From: Collinsella aerofaciens
GTDB taxonomy: Bacteria > Actinomycetota > Coriobacteriia > Coriobacteriales > Coriobacteriaceae
Direction: 5' to 3'
Assembly (NCBI RefSeq): GCF_902364355.1
Contig: NZ_CABJDK010000002.1
Location: 62,001-126,000, forward strand
Length of the DNA stretch: 64,000 nucleotides
Shown here: positions 1-11,860 of the stretch, in pieces
How positions within the stretch are numbered: position 1 is the stretch's first letter
Layout of the letters: every line of letters starts with the position of its first letter
Position numbers and translations under genes: made by a program
The notes under the pieces: model-generated
Database searches by the model: none
What the model saw: the letters and a program-made list of their open reading frames with translations, nothing else
Told to the model about the DNA's origin: nothing

Positions 1-848
1 ATCCCGTCGGCGCCCACGCGCCCGGCTGCGACTTGACGCAACTGTTGCGACGCGAGCCCGATGTGGCACTTGCCGCGGCCGAACAGGCTCAGCAGCTGGG
101 GCTCGATCCAAATTCCGAGGATCTGCGCGATGCGCTGGCGTTTGTCGATGCTCAGCTGTTCGATGTGGTGATGGCCTGCCTGTCCTGCCATCAGGAAGAT
201 CGTCCCGAGCCGGCTGCGGTGGAGGCGGCGCTTTCGGCGTTTTGTGACCACTATGCGCAAAATGTCGCCCGCTCGCTTCGCGCCGAGCCGCTCATGCCGT
301 GCCCGATGGAGGTATCGGGGCACACGGCCCGGCGCGCGGCGATGGTTGGTGCGACGGCGGTATGCGGCGTGCTTTGGGCTGTGGTCGTGGTATCAGCGGC
401 GCTGTTGGCGTCGGGCGCTCATGTAACGCTCATCGTGGGACCGCTTATGTGGTCCGGGAAGCTGCCAGCCATTATCGCCGCGCTGGCGTTGGCGCTGCCG
501 GGCATGGTGGGCATTGCCGCCGGAGCCTTGGCGCGCAATCGCCGCGCGGGGTTCCTGCAGGGCGTGTTGGCCCTTTCCGCCTGCGAGGTCCCGGCTCTGG
601 CTGCACTCGCATGTACCGTGTTTTCCCAGCATGCCGTGGCGGATGGCCTGGTGGCCGCCATAATTGCAACCTATGCGCTCACGTGGTTTTTGCTGGCGAT
701 GGGGTTTGCCTTTGAGCTTCCCGTCGTGTCAGCGCGACGTGTGAAAATTCCCATGGCGACGCCGCTTGCCGGCGGAGCCGCGGCTGCCCGCGCCTTTGGC
801 GGGCCGGCCGAAGTATCCGACACTATCTCTGCGACCAAGGAGGGCTAA
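1..848 (+). CDS. C-terminal part of a multi-pass membrane protein, possibly kinase-like (5' truncated by window)
   Basis: The frame is open from the left edge (first full codon at base 3) to TAA at 846-848, so the start lies outside the window. A TTG at 33 has no ribosome binding site and is not convincing. The first ~75 visible residues are soluble. The stretch VVMACLSCHQEDRPEP resembles the last helix of a Ser/Thr protein kinase domain, where a DRP-type motif holds the conserved arginine. About four hydrophobic segments follow between bases ~350 and ~730, then a short Gly/Ala-rich tail. The next gene starts 4 nt downstream and encodes an FHA protein, a phosphothreonine reader, which fits a kinase/FHA pair. 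The kinase assignment is an inference because the catalytic core is not in view. Confidence 0.5.
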   Translation, partial: PVGAHAPGCDLTQLLRREPDVALAAAEQAQQLGLDPNSEDLRDALAFVDAQLFDVVMACLSCHQEDRPEPAAVEAALSAFCDHYAQNVARSLRAEPLMPCPMEVSGHTARRAAMVGATAVCGVLWAVVVVSAALLASGAHVTLIVGPLMWSGKLPAIIAALALALPGMVGIAAGALARNRRAGFLQGVLALSACEVPALAALACTVFSQHAVADGLVAAIIATYALTWFLLAMGFAFELPVVSARRVKIPMATPLAGGAAAARAFGGPAEVSDTISATKEG

Positions 849-851
849 GCC

Positions 852-1790
852 ATGGCTTCTCAAGCCGAGCTCACCCCGTGCGGGGCAATGTTTGACATCT
901 TTAAGCGCGCAGCGCACCTGAGCCATATCGAACTGTGCGGCCTGGTGCTCTCGAGCCGCCCGCTCGCCGACGGCCGTAGTCCGCAGAGCCGTGCCGCCGA
1001 TCGCTCCTGGGTTTCGCGCTTTATCGTGCGCGCGCCGGTCGGCACGCTGCAGGAACGTTATTTTGCCGATTACGGCACCTCGGCCGCGCGCATTATGTCG
1101 CAGCTGGCCTTGCGGCGGCGCAATCCCATGGACGCCGCGGCCGTGACCAATATGGTGTGCGGCCCCGCTGGCGAGCCCATGGTGCGGGCACTCGAGGAAT
1201 GCCATCAGGACACGAATCTCTATCGCAATGCGCTCGAGCGCCTGTCGCAGGCGGCTGAGCTCATGCCCGCCGAGCGCGCCGAGGCCATCCTGGTGCTGTT
1301 TGTCGCCGTGGGTTGCTCGGCAGATGTCCGCTCGTCGGTGACCTATGCCATCGACTACGCTCATGCGACCTGTGGCGGCGCCACGTCGACGCCGCGCTCG
1401 CTGAGCACATCTTCGGTCGCGGGCGAGCACGAGGCCGCGCCGGCGCATCCGTTGGGACTGTTGCGCGTGCAAAACGGCTACGTGGTGAGCGCCCCGCGCT
1501 GGATCCAGCCGAGTGAGGAAGGCGTCGAGGTCGGCGCGCTGGCAACGGGGGAGGGCGACATCACCGATGTCGGCGACGATGTCTCGGCCCGCCATGCCCA
1601 TATCTGGTGCGACGATTCTGGCACATGGTTTGTCGAGGACCTGTCATCCACGAACGGCACCGTGGTGGTAAACGGGGCCACGAGCGTGTGTATTCAAGTA
1701 GAGCCCGGTCGCTCCGCCCAGCTCAACCCCGGCGACGAGCTCAAACTCGGCGAATCCACCACCTACGCCATCCTCCTTGGTGCCCTCTAG
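852..1790 (+). CDS. FHA-domain protein
   Basis: 312 residues. Residues ~210-310 form a forkhead-associated domain: SARHAHI (about 245-251) and DLSSTNGT (about 263-270) are the phosphopeptide-binding loops, followed by a typical end (PGDELKLGES). The usual GR of the first FHA loop is replaced by a GALATGEGD stretch, so the domain is somewhat divergent. The N-terminal ~200 residues are alanine-rich and helical-looking with no domain I recognise. The ATG at 852 follows the upstream stop by 3 nt and lies behind an AAGGAGG-type site (838-844), so the two genes are translationally coupled. Likely role: binding phosphothreonine targets of a partner kinase. A hairpin (1791-1821) follows directly. Confidence 0.85.
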   Translation: MASQAELTPCGAMFDIFKRAAHLSHIELCGLVLSSRPLADGRSPQSRAADRSWVSRFIVRAPVGTLQERYFADYGTSAARIMSQLALRRRNPMDAAAVTNMVCGPAGEPMVRALEECHQDTNLYRNALERLSQAAELMPAERAEAILVLFVAVGCSADVRSSVTYAIDYAHATCGGATSTPRSLSTSSVAGEHEAAPAHPLGLLRVQNGYVVSAPRWIQPSEEGVEVGALATGEGDITDVGDDVSARHAHIWCDDSGTWFVEDLSSTNGTVVVNGATSVCIQVEPGRSAQLNPGDELKLGESTTYAILLGAL

Positions 1791-1836
1791 CCGGCAGATA
1801 GGGACGCTCCTTTTCTGCCGGCACTTGGGGACACTC
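1791..1836. repeat. Hairpin plus copy of the CTTGGGGAC repeat family
   Basis: CCGGCAGA (1791-1798) pairs with TCTGCCGG (1814-1821), directly after the FHA stop codon. It is followed by CACTTGGGGACACTCCTT. The same wording (GCACTTGGGGACnnTCCTT, CTGCCGGCA) recurs near 9170-9215 and 15122-15175, so this is a member of a dispersed intergenic family that may also act as a weak terminator here. Confidence 0.6.
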
Positions 1837-2238
1837 CTTGGCGCGTCAGAGCCAGTCGCCCGGGGATGGAGGGGCCATTTTGGCCCTTGGCGGTCACCCA
1901 AGGTAAACCTTTACCGCCCGCCTATATTTGCCGAAATTACACTTGACGGCGGGGTACAATAAACCCGCATGCGGATTTCCGTTGCGGGCGCCTCCCATCG
2001 CCGGGGCGTGCCCGGGAGCATCCGGCATGCGGCCTTTGCGGCGCTCGGTCATGTGCAAGACAGGTAGCTGGGCCTGCGGTGCGCAAGCGCCCCTCGCCTT
2101 GGCATGCCTTCTCTCCACGCCATGCACCTGCTGCCAAGTCCGCCTGCCAGATGATTGGAAGCAACAGCGAAAATCCCATCACGCCAACATCCCGGCGATC
2201 GCCGGGGCCTGTATACCTATATGAGAGGAGAGGGGTAT
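1837..2238 (+). promoter_or_regulatory. Long leader/upstream region of nifJ
   Basis: About 400 nt without a convincing gene. A TACAAT at 1955-1960 could be a -10 element, but no well-spaced -35 is visible. The remainder is GC-rich with several self-complementary stretches. The clearest is a perfect 16-bp palindrome CCCGGCGATCGCCGGG at 2191-2206, 32 nt before the start codon. I could not match the leader to a known riboswitch class. Confidence 0.35.
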
Positions 2239-5778
<3,540 letters not shown>

Positions 5779-5788
5779 GTCTCCCACC

Positions 5789-5913
5789 GCAGGATCTGAG
5801 GGCTGACCTTCGCGGACGTCCTCGGACATGAAAGAACCCCCGCTGCGCACTACGTGCGGCGGGGGTTCTTTCGTCCTGCGGAGTGTCCGCGAAGGTCAGC
5901 CCTCAGATCCTGC
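5789..5913. repeat. 29-bp perfect inverted repeat enclosing the nifJ terminator
   Basis: Bases 5789-5817 are the exact reverse complement of 5885-5913 (begins GCAGGATCTGAGGGC). The two arms bracket the terminator hairpin, giving a nested cruciform of about 125 bp. Confidence 0.9.
5831..5875. terminator. Strong bidirectional terminator after nifJ
   Basis: AAAGAACCCCCGC (5831-5843) pairs perfectly with GCGGGGGTTCTTT (5859-5871), with a second short stem CGCAC/GTGCG inside. It has A-runs on one side and T-runs on the other. It lies between nifJ (+) and the convergent ATPase gene (-). Confidence 0.92.
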
Positions 5914-6056
5914 TACGACTACGTCCTCAGATTGTGTGGGCTGATGAAGGACGTGGTTGGTGGGGTGCCTTGTCCCGGTCGCTGTTTCGCGGCTTTGCCG
6001 CGAAACCACGCGCTGCTTTGGGCATAGAGGGGGACCTAGTTGCGGACCCAGATGGC

Positions 6057-7418
6057 CTAGAGGGATATGGGTGCAAACGAGAAATCGTTGTTGGGGTCGT
6101 CCTTTTCCATAAACTCATCGAGGCAGAATGTCATATAGATTGGAACGTACAGAACCTTGCCCTCTTTGCTGAGGTTCTCGTGGCTTAGCACAACGGCCTC
6201 GGGGATTTTGTACTCGCTCACGCTCATCAGACGGTCGAGGGCCGCATGGGCTCGAACCTTCTTGCCCGATTTGACCTCGATTGGGACAACGTGCCCGCGA
6301 GTGCCTTCGATCACAAAGTCAACTTCGCCGACCTCGCGTGTCTGGTAGTACCATGCATCAGTTCCAAGGGCGACAAGCTCCTGCGCGACCACGTTCTCAT
6401 AGAGACCGCCGAGGTTGGGGGTTTTCATATCAAGGTAGACAGCGCGTGCCGTGCTGCCGGGATACCGTGATGCGAGCATGCCTGTATCAGACTCGTATAG
6501 TTTAAAGGCGGTCGCCTTCTCTGTCCTCTTAAGAGGACTCCGGGCCTCCGTCACCTGGGCGACCATCAAACCGACGCCCGCGTTCACCAGCCATAGGAAA
6601 TCCTGCTCGTATTTTTGAAGGCGAGCCCCCTCGCCCAGGGATGAAACAACAAAGCGATGGGACTCCGCCTCAAGCTGAACGGGAATTTGTTCGAAAATCG
6701 CGCGAACGTTAAACGCTCGAGTCGATGCATATTTAGAGATATCGCTTTTGTACTGATCGACCAGCTGAATTTGAAGCTCACGCGTCCTCACGAGTGAATA
6801 ACCCGAATCGATATAGTTCTGTACGACCTCCGGCATGCCGCCGCAAACGATATAAGCTCTAAAGTTTTTGAGCATCGCCTCATGAATATAGTTTTCGACG
6901 GGACGCCTCTCGACAAGGCAGCTGCGGATGTCTGCAAGCACATTCTCGCTGATGCTGTTTGCCCAACAAAACTCTTCAAAATCCATTGGCCGCATAACAA
7001 TGTGCTCGACATACCCCACCGGGAAAGAAGAGATCCCCTTAAACTCAGTCCCAAGCATAGACCCCGAGAAGACATAGCTAAAGCGCCCGTCCTCGACCAG
7101 CGCCTTCATGAGCGTGACGATCTGCGGATACTCCTGTATTTCATCGACAAAGATAAGCGTATCTCCCTCAACAAGCGGTGCATCCGCAAGAAGGGCCACG
7201 CGGTTGATAAAGTCAACGGCGTTCTTAGCGCCAATGAGCACATCTCTTGCCTCGGTATCGAGCAGCAAATTGGCCTCAAAATACGACGCGTAGTTGTCTT
7301 TACCAAACGCGCGAATTGCATAGCTCTTGCCAATCTGACGCGCACCGGTAACAAGCAAAGCCTTATGAGAGTTATTTTTCCAGTTCAAAAGCCTATTAGT
7401 GACCTTACGGCGTAGCAT
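6057..7418 (-). CDS. AAA-family ATPase with DUF4143 domain
   Basis: 453 residues. Walker A is GARQIGKS, about 25 residues from the N terminus; Walker B is LIFVDEIQE. The C-terminal half carries the DUF4143 region, ending in a nuclease-like stretch (ETGDVDFVIE-type: VGEVDFVIEGTRGHVVPIEVKSG, with D, E and K positions of a PD-(D/E)XK fold). Proteins of this family are common, often strain-variable, and of unclear cellular role. Start: ATG at 7418, preceded by GGGGG at 7 nt. A more upstream ATG (7466) lies inside a repeat array and is less likely. The gene is visibly poorer in GC than its neighbours and uses AT-ending codons, suggesting horizontal acquisition. It converges on nifJ. Confidence 0.85.
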   Translation of the reverse strand: MLRRKVTNRLLNWKNNSHKALLVTGARQIGKSYAIRAFGKDNYASYFEANLLLDTEARDVLIGAKNAVDFINRVALLADAPLVEGDTLIFVDEIQEYPQIVTLMKALVEDGRFSYVFSGSMLGTEFKGISSFPVGYVEHIVMRPMDFEEFCWANSISENVLADIRSCLVERRPVENYIHEAMLKNFRAYIVCGGMPEVVQNYIDSGYSLVRTRELQIQLVDQYKSDISKYASTRAFNVRAIFEQIPVQLEAESHRFVVSSLGEGARLQKYEQDFLWLVNAGVGLMVAQVTEARSPLKRTEKATAFKLYESDTGMLASRYPGSTARAVYLDMKTPNLGGLYENVVAQELVALGTDAWYYQTREVGEVDFVIEGTRGHVVPIEVKSGKKVRAHAALDRLMSVSEYKIPEAVVLSHENLSKEGKVLYVPIYMTFCLDEFMEKDDPNNDFSFAPISL

Positions 7419-7433
7419 TAAAACCCCCAAATG

Positions 7434-7513
7434 ACAAAAATTGGCAAATAGATTTGCCCTAATCATACAAAAATTGGCAGATAGATTTGGCCCAAATCAT
7501 ACAAAAATTGGCA
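7434..7513. repeat. Three direct repeats (33-34 bp period) upstream of the DUF4143 ATPase
   Basis: ACAAAAATTGGCA occurs at 7434, 7467 and 7501. Copies 2 and 3 also share the preceding ATCAT, and copies 1 and 2 the following ATAGATTTG. The 33/34-bp period, about three helical turns, immediately before the start codon suggests an operator array for autoregulation. Confidence 0.8.
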
Positions 7514-8076
7514 AATAGCAAAGCTCACTTAGGCCTCAAAGCCAGCGAGCCAGCACGGTATTTTGCGAAAACGCTGGGGACGCCGTTAGCGTTCTCGGCT
7601 GCTTGGGTGGGCAGGAGCGAAAGTGCGTCAGCGGCGTTCATGCAATACCCGACGGTAAAGTTCTATACTGCAAACTCACAGTCGCTTGCCGCAAAGTGAA
7701 GCGCGATTGGCTATCCCTTTTGTTGGATGAAAAGCCCCGTGTTATTGCAGGGGTGCATACTTGTCTTGCAAGTGCATAGAATCTCGTATAGTGCGAGTAA
7801 ATAGTTGCAGTGTCCGTTATGTGTTTAGCAAAGATATAGTTTGCATAATCCAGCCTAATCTCTGCTCTAATTAAATAAAGTCGCACGTAGATGACGTAAA
7901 CATGTGTGAGCTGGGCTTCTTTACGCTGAGCGGGTAAAAACGACCGTTCACCGTTAAACTATTTTCAAAATGAATAAAATGAGCGATAAAGAGAATATAA
8001 ACCTTAATAAACTCGCGTATTGCACGGACGCGGGTTATTAATGGGTTGTAGGCCTTTTACAGAAAGGATTCCAGCA
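7514..8076. other. AT-rich intergenic region before carbamate kinase
   Basis: About 560 nt with no convincing gene; short open frames on both strands lack start context. It is clearly more AT-rich than the rest of the window. TATAGT at 7787-7792, inside a CTCG...CGAG hairpin, could be a -10 element. The last 150 nt before arcC are A/T-rich (for example TGAATAAAATGA near 7970), as expected for a regulated promoter, but I cannot name the regulator. Confidence 0.4.
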
Positions 8077-9039
8077 ATGTCTAAGCCTCTTGGCAAGCCC
8101 GATCGTATTGTCGTCGCCCTCGGCGGCAACGCCCTCGGCAACAACCCCGTCGAGCAGATCCAGGCCGTGAGCAACACCGCCCACGCTCTCCTTGGTCTTA
8201 TCGAGCAGGGTAACGAGATCATCATCACCCACGGCAACGGCCCGCAGGTCGGCATGATCCAGAACGCCTTCGCCGCTGCCCACGACGCCATCGGCACCCC
8301 CGAGATGCCGCTGCCCGAGTGCGGCGCCATGTCCCAGGGCTACATTGGCTATCACCTGCAGCAGGGCATCGGCCGCGAGATGCACAAGCGCTACAAGCGT
8401 TGGCACGCCGCCACCGTCGTCACCCAGATTGAGTGCGACCCGGATGATCCCGCGTTCAAGAACCCGACCAAGCCGATCGGCCCCTTCTACACCGAGGAGC
8501 AGGCCAAGGAGTTCATGGCCGAGGATCCTTCCAAGGTCTTCGTCGAGGATTCCGGCCGCGGCTGGCGTCGCGTTGTCGCTTCCCCTGATCCCAAGAAGAT
8601 CGTCGAGGCTGACTCCATCCTCAACCTGCTCGACAACGAGTTCATCGTCATCGCCTGCGGTGGCGGCGGCATCCCCGTCGTCCGCGACTACGAGAACAAG
8701 GGCTGCTACAAGGGCGTTCCCGCCGTTATCGACAAGGACCTGGGCGGCGAGCTGCTGGCCGAGGACTGCGATGCCGACGTCCTGTTCCTGCTGACCGCCG
8801 TCGAGCATGTCGCCATCAACTTCGGCAAGCCCAACCAGGAGGAGCTCGAGGACCTCACCGCCGACGAGGCCGAGCGCCTGGCCGACGAGGGCCAGTTCGG
8901 CAAGGGTTCCATGGAGCCCAAAGTCCGCGCCGCCATCAAGTTCGCCCGCTCCCGCAAGGGCCGCACCTGCATCATCGGCGCCCTGGACAAGGCCGCCGAG
9001 ACCATGGCCGGCCTCTCCGGTACCCGCATCCACGAGTAG
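8077..9039 (+). CDS. arcC: Carbamate kinase
   Basis: 320 residues, the usual length. It catalyses reversible phosphate transfer between carbamoyl phosphate and ADP, giving ATP, CO2 and ammonia, the energy step of arginine/citrulline or purine-derived carbamoyl phosphate breakdown. The N-terminal VVALGGNALG and ITHGNGPQVG are signature motifs of the amino-acid kinase fold. The central insertion of carbamate kinases (YTEEQAKEF, GRGWRRVVASPDP) and the nucleotide-site motif ACGGGGIPV are present. Start: ATG 8077 behind AGAAAGGA (8061-8068). No arginine deiminase or ornithine carbamoyltransferase gene is adjacent, so the source of carbamoyl phosphate lies elsewhere. The gene is monocistronic with its own terminator. 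Confidence 0.97.
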   Translation: MSKPLGKPDRIVVALGGNALGNNPVEQIQAVSNTAHALLGLIEQGNEIIITHGNGPQVGMIQNAFAAAHDAIGTPEMPLPECGAMSQGYIGYHLQQGIGREMHKRYKRWHAATVVTQIECDPDDPAFKNPTKPIGPFYTEEQAKEFMAEDPSKVFVEDSGRGWRRVVASPDPKKIVEADSILNLLDNEFIVIACGGGGIPVVRDYENKGCYKGVPAVIDKDLGGELLAEDCDADVLFLLTAVEHVAINFGKPNQEELEDLTADEAERLADEGQFGKGSMEPKVRAAIKFARSRKGRTCIIGALDKAAETMAGLSGTRIHE

Positions 9040-9104
9040 CCTCTACTCTGTTGCCTCTCCCGTGGGCGCCAGGCAAGACGCCCACAAACTAGCCTCTCTT
9101 CATG

Positions 9105-9137
9105 AGCCCCGCAGTCCGCTCCGGCTGCGGGGCTTTT
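9105..9137 (+). terminator. Rho-independent terminator after arcC
   Basis: AGCCCCGCAG (9105-9114) pairs with CTGCGGGGCT (9125-9134), followed by TTTT. Confidence 0.9.
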
Positions 9138-9146
9138 GCTATTCAC

Positions 9147-9300
9147 CTAGTCATTGGGGACAAACCCGGCACTTGGGGACGGTCCTTTCCTGCCGGCAGC
9201 TTGGGACAGTCCTTAATAGCCATTGGGGACGTTCTTAAACGACTAGTCAAACAACAACGTTCACAACGACTACTCATTTAAGTCTGTCCCCAATGACTGC
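9147..9300. repeat. Palindromic repeat cluster of the CTTGGGGAC family
   Basis: AGTCATTGGGGAC (9149-9161) and its reverse complement GTCCCCAATGACT (9286-9298) bound about 150 bp. Inside are GCACTTGGGGACGGTCCTT, CTGCCGGCAGCTTGGGAC and CATTGGGGACGTTCTTAA. Similar blocks occur at 1791 and 15060-15420. There are no genes in 9138-9472. A further small hairpin, GTTCCG/CGGAAC, lies at 9392-9409. Confidence 0.75.
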
Positions 9301-9472
9301 CCAATGGCTGGGAAGGCGCATCCCACACCGACGCATTGCCTTCGGGCCCTCTCCCCAGGCTCTCCATAGCTCAGCTGGACTCCCCGCAACCTGTTCCGAG
9401 TTGGCGGAACGAGCGCGACGTGGAGTGTCATTCTTTACCGCGTTAGACTAGACGCAGGGAAAGGAGGAGGAC

Positions 9473-11368
9473 ATGGATGCTCGCGTCAAGCAGCTTGTAA
9501 ATATGATCGAGGACGCTCAGCCTGTCGCTGTCGCGGTACTTGCCAAGCGTCTCGAGGTAAGCGAGCGCGCCGTGAGAAACTATATCCATCGCGCAAACGA
9601 CAACCTTGCAGGGGTTGCACGCATCGTTGGCAGCAAGGGGCAGTATCGTATCGATGTTGCACGTGCAGATGAGCTTGCTCGCTTGCTAGACGGTGCGGCT
9701 CTGGCCCATCCGGGCATTCCTGATACGCGCGACGGCCGTGTGTCCTTCCTTCTTAACGACCTCCTCATGCGGTCCCAGTGGGTGACGATTGAGGAGTATG
9801 CGGATTTACTCTACGTTTCGGCGCGAACTCTGTCCAATGACATGCGTCTGGTAGAGCAGAAACTCGCCCAATTTGACTTAACGCTCGAAAAGCGCCCACG
9901 CTACGGAATCCGCGTTGCGGGCGGGGAGTCACAACGGCGCCTGTGCCTGGCCTCGCTGGTGAGGCCCGTGTTGCCCGACACCGACGATGCAAAGCTCGCC
10001 GAGCGCCTGCGGGCCATCGCCGCATGTGTGGACGATGCCCTGACGGCCTCGCCCGTCACGGTGAGCTCGCTGGCATCCCGCAATCTCATCATGCATCTTT
10101 ACATTGCTCTTGGCCGCATCGAGCAGGGCTGCTATGTCCCAGCTGCAGAATCGGACGTTCAAAAACTGGAGGGAACGCGCGAATACGCCGCGGCTTTCCA
10201 GATTGCCGCAAACATCAAGGATGCCCTGGGCGTGAGCATGCCCCGAGAAGAGGTTGCCTTTATCGCAATCCATTTGCTCGGCAGGGGCACGGGCGTGCCC
10301 GAGAAGGGCTCTGCCGTTATCTCGGACGAGATGTGGGAGATTGCTTCCGAGATGGTACGTGCGGTCAACGATGAGTTTAGGTTTGACTTTAGCGGCGATC
10401 TTGAACTTCGCATGAACCTTGCTCGGCATATCGGCCCTCTGGGCTATCGCCTTGAATATCACATGCATATGGATAACCCCATGCTGCCCGATATCAAGAC
10501 GAGGTTTCCGTTGGCCTATTCGATGGCAGCTGGCACCTCGCAGGTACTCGAGCGTCATTTTGGCAGCCAGCCCTCTGATGAAGAGCTCGGCTACATCGCC
10601 ATGGCATTTGCCCTGGCCCTCGAGCAGCAAGCCGACCAGCCGCGTCGCAAGCGCATCCTGATCGTGTGCGCCTCGGGAGCGGGAAGCGCCCGTATGCTCG
10701 AGCACCAGTACCGCAAGCAGTTTGGCATGTATATCGATTCGATTGAGACATGCGATGTCGCCCGCGTGGGAACGTTCGATTTTTCGCACATCGACTACGT
10801 GTTCACAACGGTGCCGCTCAACGTCAAGTTGCCCGTGCCCGTCCGCGAGGCCGATTTCTTCTTGGAGACGAGCGATGTCAACGCTATCCGCAAGGTGCTG
10901 AGCGACGACACTGCGCAATCGGACTCCGTAAGCTCTTTCTTTAGCCGTGCCCTGTTCTTCAACCGCGTTGAGGCGCCGTCGAAGCAGGCCGTTCTCCGAT
11001 ATCTCTCCGAGCGCGCCGTCGAGAGCGGCCGTGTCGATGCCCAGTTTGCCCAAGAGGTCGCCGAGCGCGAGAGCGCGAGTGCCACCTCGTTTGGCAATGG
11101 GGTAGCCATGCCCCATGGGATGCATCCCTTGAGCGCCGAGGCCTTTGTTACCGTGGGCCTGCTCGAACATCCCATTCTTTGGGACGAATACGGCCATGAG
11201 GTCGATATCGTCTTTATGGTGTCGTTTGCTCGGTCGGGCGGCGATGAGGCGCGGATCTTGAGCTCACTGCTCGCCGAGATCTTTATGGACCGCCAGGGGG
11301 TCGAGCGCCTACGCGAGCGCCGGTCCTGGCATGAGCTGATGGCGCTTGTGCAAGCGCATACGGCTTAA
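9473..11368 (+). CDS. PRD-containing PTS-regulated transcriptional activator (BglG/MtlR/LicR type)
   Basis: 631 residues. Domain order: two N-terminal HTH domains (HTH_11 near 1-60, Mga-like near 80-165), two PTS regulation domains (about 180-385; histidines in NLIMHLYIALGRIEQG and LARHIGPLGYRLEYHMHMDNP), an EIIB-like domain with its cysteine in IVCASGAGSA (~C399), and a C-terminal EIIA (mannitol/fructose type) domain with MPHGMHP (~H548). This layout is that of LicR/MtlR activators. These are phosphorylated by HPr and EII proteins, and so sense sugar flux and carbon status. Start: ATG 9473 behind AAAGGAGGAGG. It lies 119 nt upstream of a lactose/cellobiose-family PTS and a 6-phospho-beta-glucosidase, its likely targets. 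Confidence 0.92.
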   Translation: MDARVKQLVNMIEDAQPVAVAVLAKRLEVSERAVRNYIHRANDNLAGVARIVGSKGQYRIDVARADELARLLDGAALAHPGIPDTRDGRVSFLLNDLLMRSQWVTIEEYADLLYVSARTLSNDMRLVEQKLAQFDLTLEKRPRYGIRVAGGESQRRLCLASLVRPVLPDTDDAKLAERLRAIAACVDDALTASPVTVSSLASRNLIMHLYIALGRIEQGCYVPAAESDVQKLEGTREYAAAFQIAANIKDALGVSMPREEVAFIAIHLLGRGTGVPEKGSAVISDEMWEIASEMVRAVNDEFRFDFSGDLELRMNLARHIGPLGYRLEYHMHMDNPMLPDIKTRFPLAYSMAAGTSQVLERHFGSQPSDEELGYIAMAFALALEQQADQPRRKRILIVCASGAGSARMLEHQYRKQFGMYIDSIETCDVARVGTFDFSHIDYVFTTVPLNVKLPVPVREADFFLETSDVNAIRKVLSDDTAQSDSVSSFFSRALFFNRVEAPSKQAVLRYLSERAVESGRVDAQFAQEVAERESASATSFGNGVAMPHGMHPLSAEAFVTVGLLEHPILWDEYGHEVDIVFMVSFARSGGDEARILSSLLAEIFMDRQGVERLRERRSWHELMALVQAHTA

Positions 11369-11487
11369 GACTTCTTTTGTCGATAACCCTGTCTGTCTAC
11401 CTGCAATAAACCTCGAGGATTGCGGGCGGGAGATAGGCGTTTCGAATATTCAAGTACAAACCAAAAATCACGGGAGAGGAGACCGTT

Positions 11488-11814
11488 ATGGACGATCAGG
11501 GAACCGAGATGGTTTCGTTTCAGCTGGTCGCTGCAGCGGGAGAGGCACGCAGCCTTGCCTTCGAAGCCCTTGAAAAGGCAAAAGCGGGGGATTTTGACGC
11601 CGCCGCCAAACTCATGAAGCAGTCAAAGGATGCGGGAATCAAGGCTCACCACATCCAAACGCAGCTGCTTTCGACTGAGGCAGCGGGCGAGCATCTGTCG
11701 GTGGATGTGTTGCTGGTCCATGCTCAGGACCACCTCATGTGCTCCATGCTTGCTCAGGAGCTCGTGCAGGAGCTGATCTGCCTGTATGAGTGCACTGCAA
11801 CCAAGAACGCCTAG
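11488..11814 (+). CDS. PTS lactose/cellobiose-family EIIA component
   Basis: 108 residues, the full size of LacF/CelC/ChbA proteins. It is a helical trimeric phosphocarrier that takes phosphate from HPr and passes it to EIIB. The active-site region LLVHAQDHLM gives H78 as the phospho-histidine and D81 as the buried trimer-interface aspartate typical of the family. Strong site GGGAGAGGAG (11471-11480) before ATG 11488. First gene of an EIIA-EIIB-EIIC-glucosidase operon for a beta-glucoside (cellobiose, lichenan or aryl-glucoside). Confidence 0.95.
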   Translation: MDDQGTEMVSFQLVAAAGEARSLAFEALEKAKAGDFDAAAKLMKQSKDAGIKAHHIQTQLLSTEAAGEHLSVDVLLVHAQDHLMCSMLAQELVQELICLYECTATKNA

Positions 11815-11860
11815 CGGCGTGCGGTGACTATCCAACCAATCAATGCGAAGGGAATCCCTT

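Noticed and set aside
1943-1960. TTGACG (1943) and TACAAT (1955) as a nifJ promoter pair
   Set aside because: The spacing is 6 nt, far from the 16-18 nt needed; only TACAAT remains as a possible -10 element.
2040-2160. Possible cobalamin riboswitch in the nifJ leader (AAGTCCGCCTGCCAG near 2140)
   Set aside because: Only a short stretch looks similar; the B12 box GCCACTG and the upstream conserved blocks are missing.
7487-7886. Two short open frames (one per strand) in the gap before arcC
   Set aside because: No ribosome binding sites, no recognisable domains, and they overlap each other.
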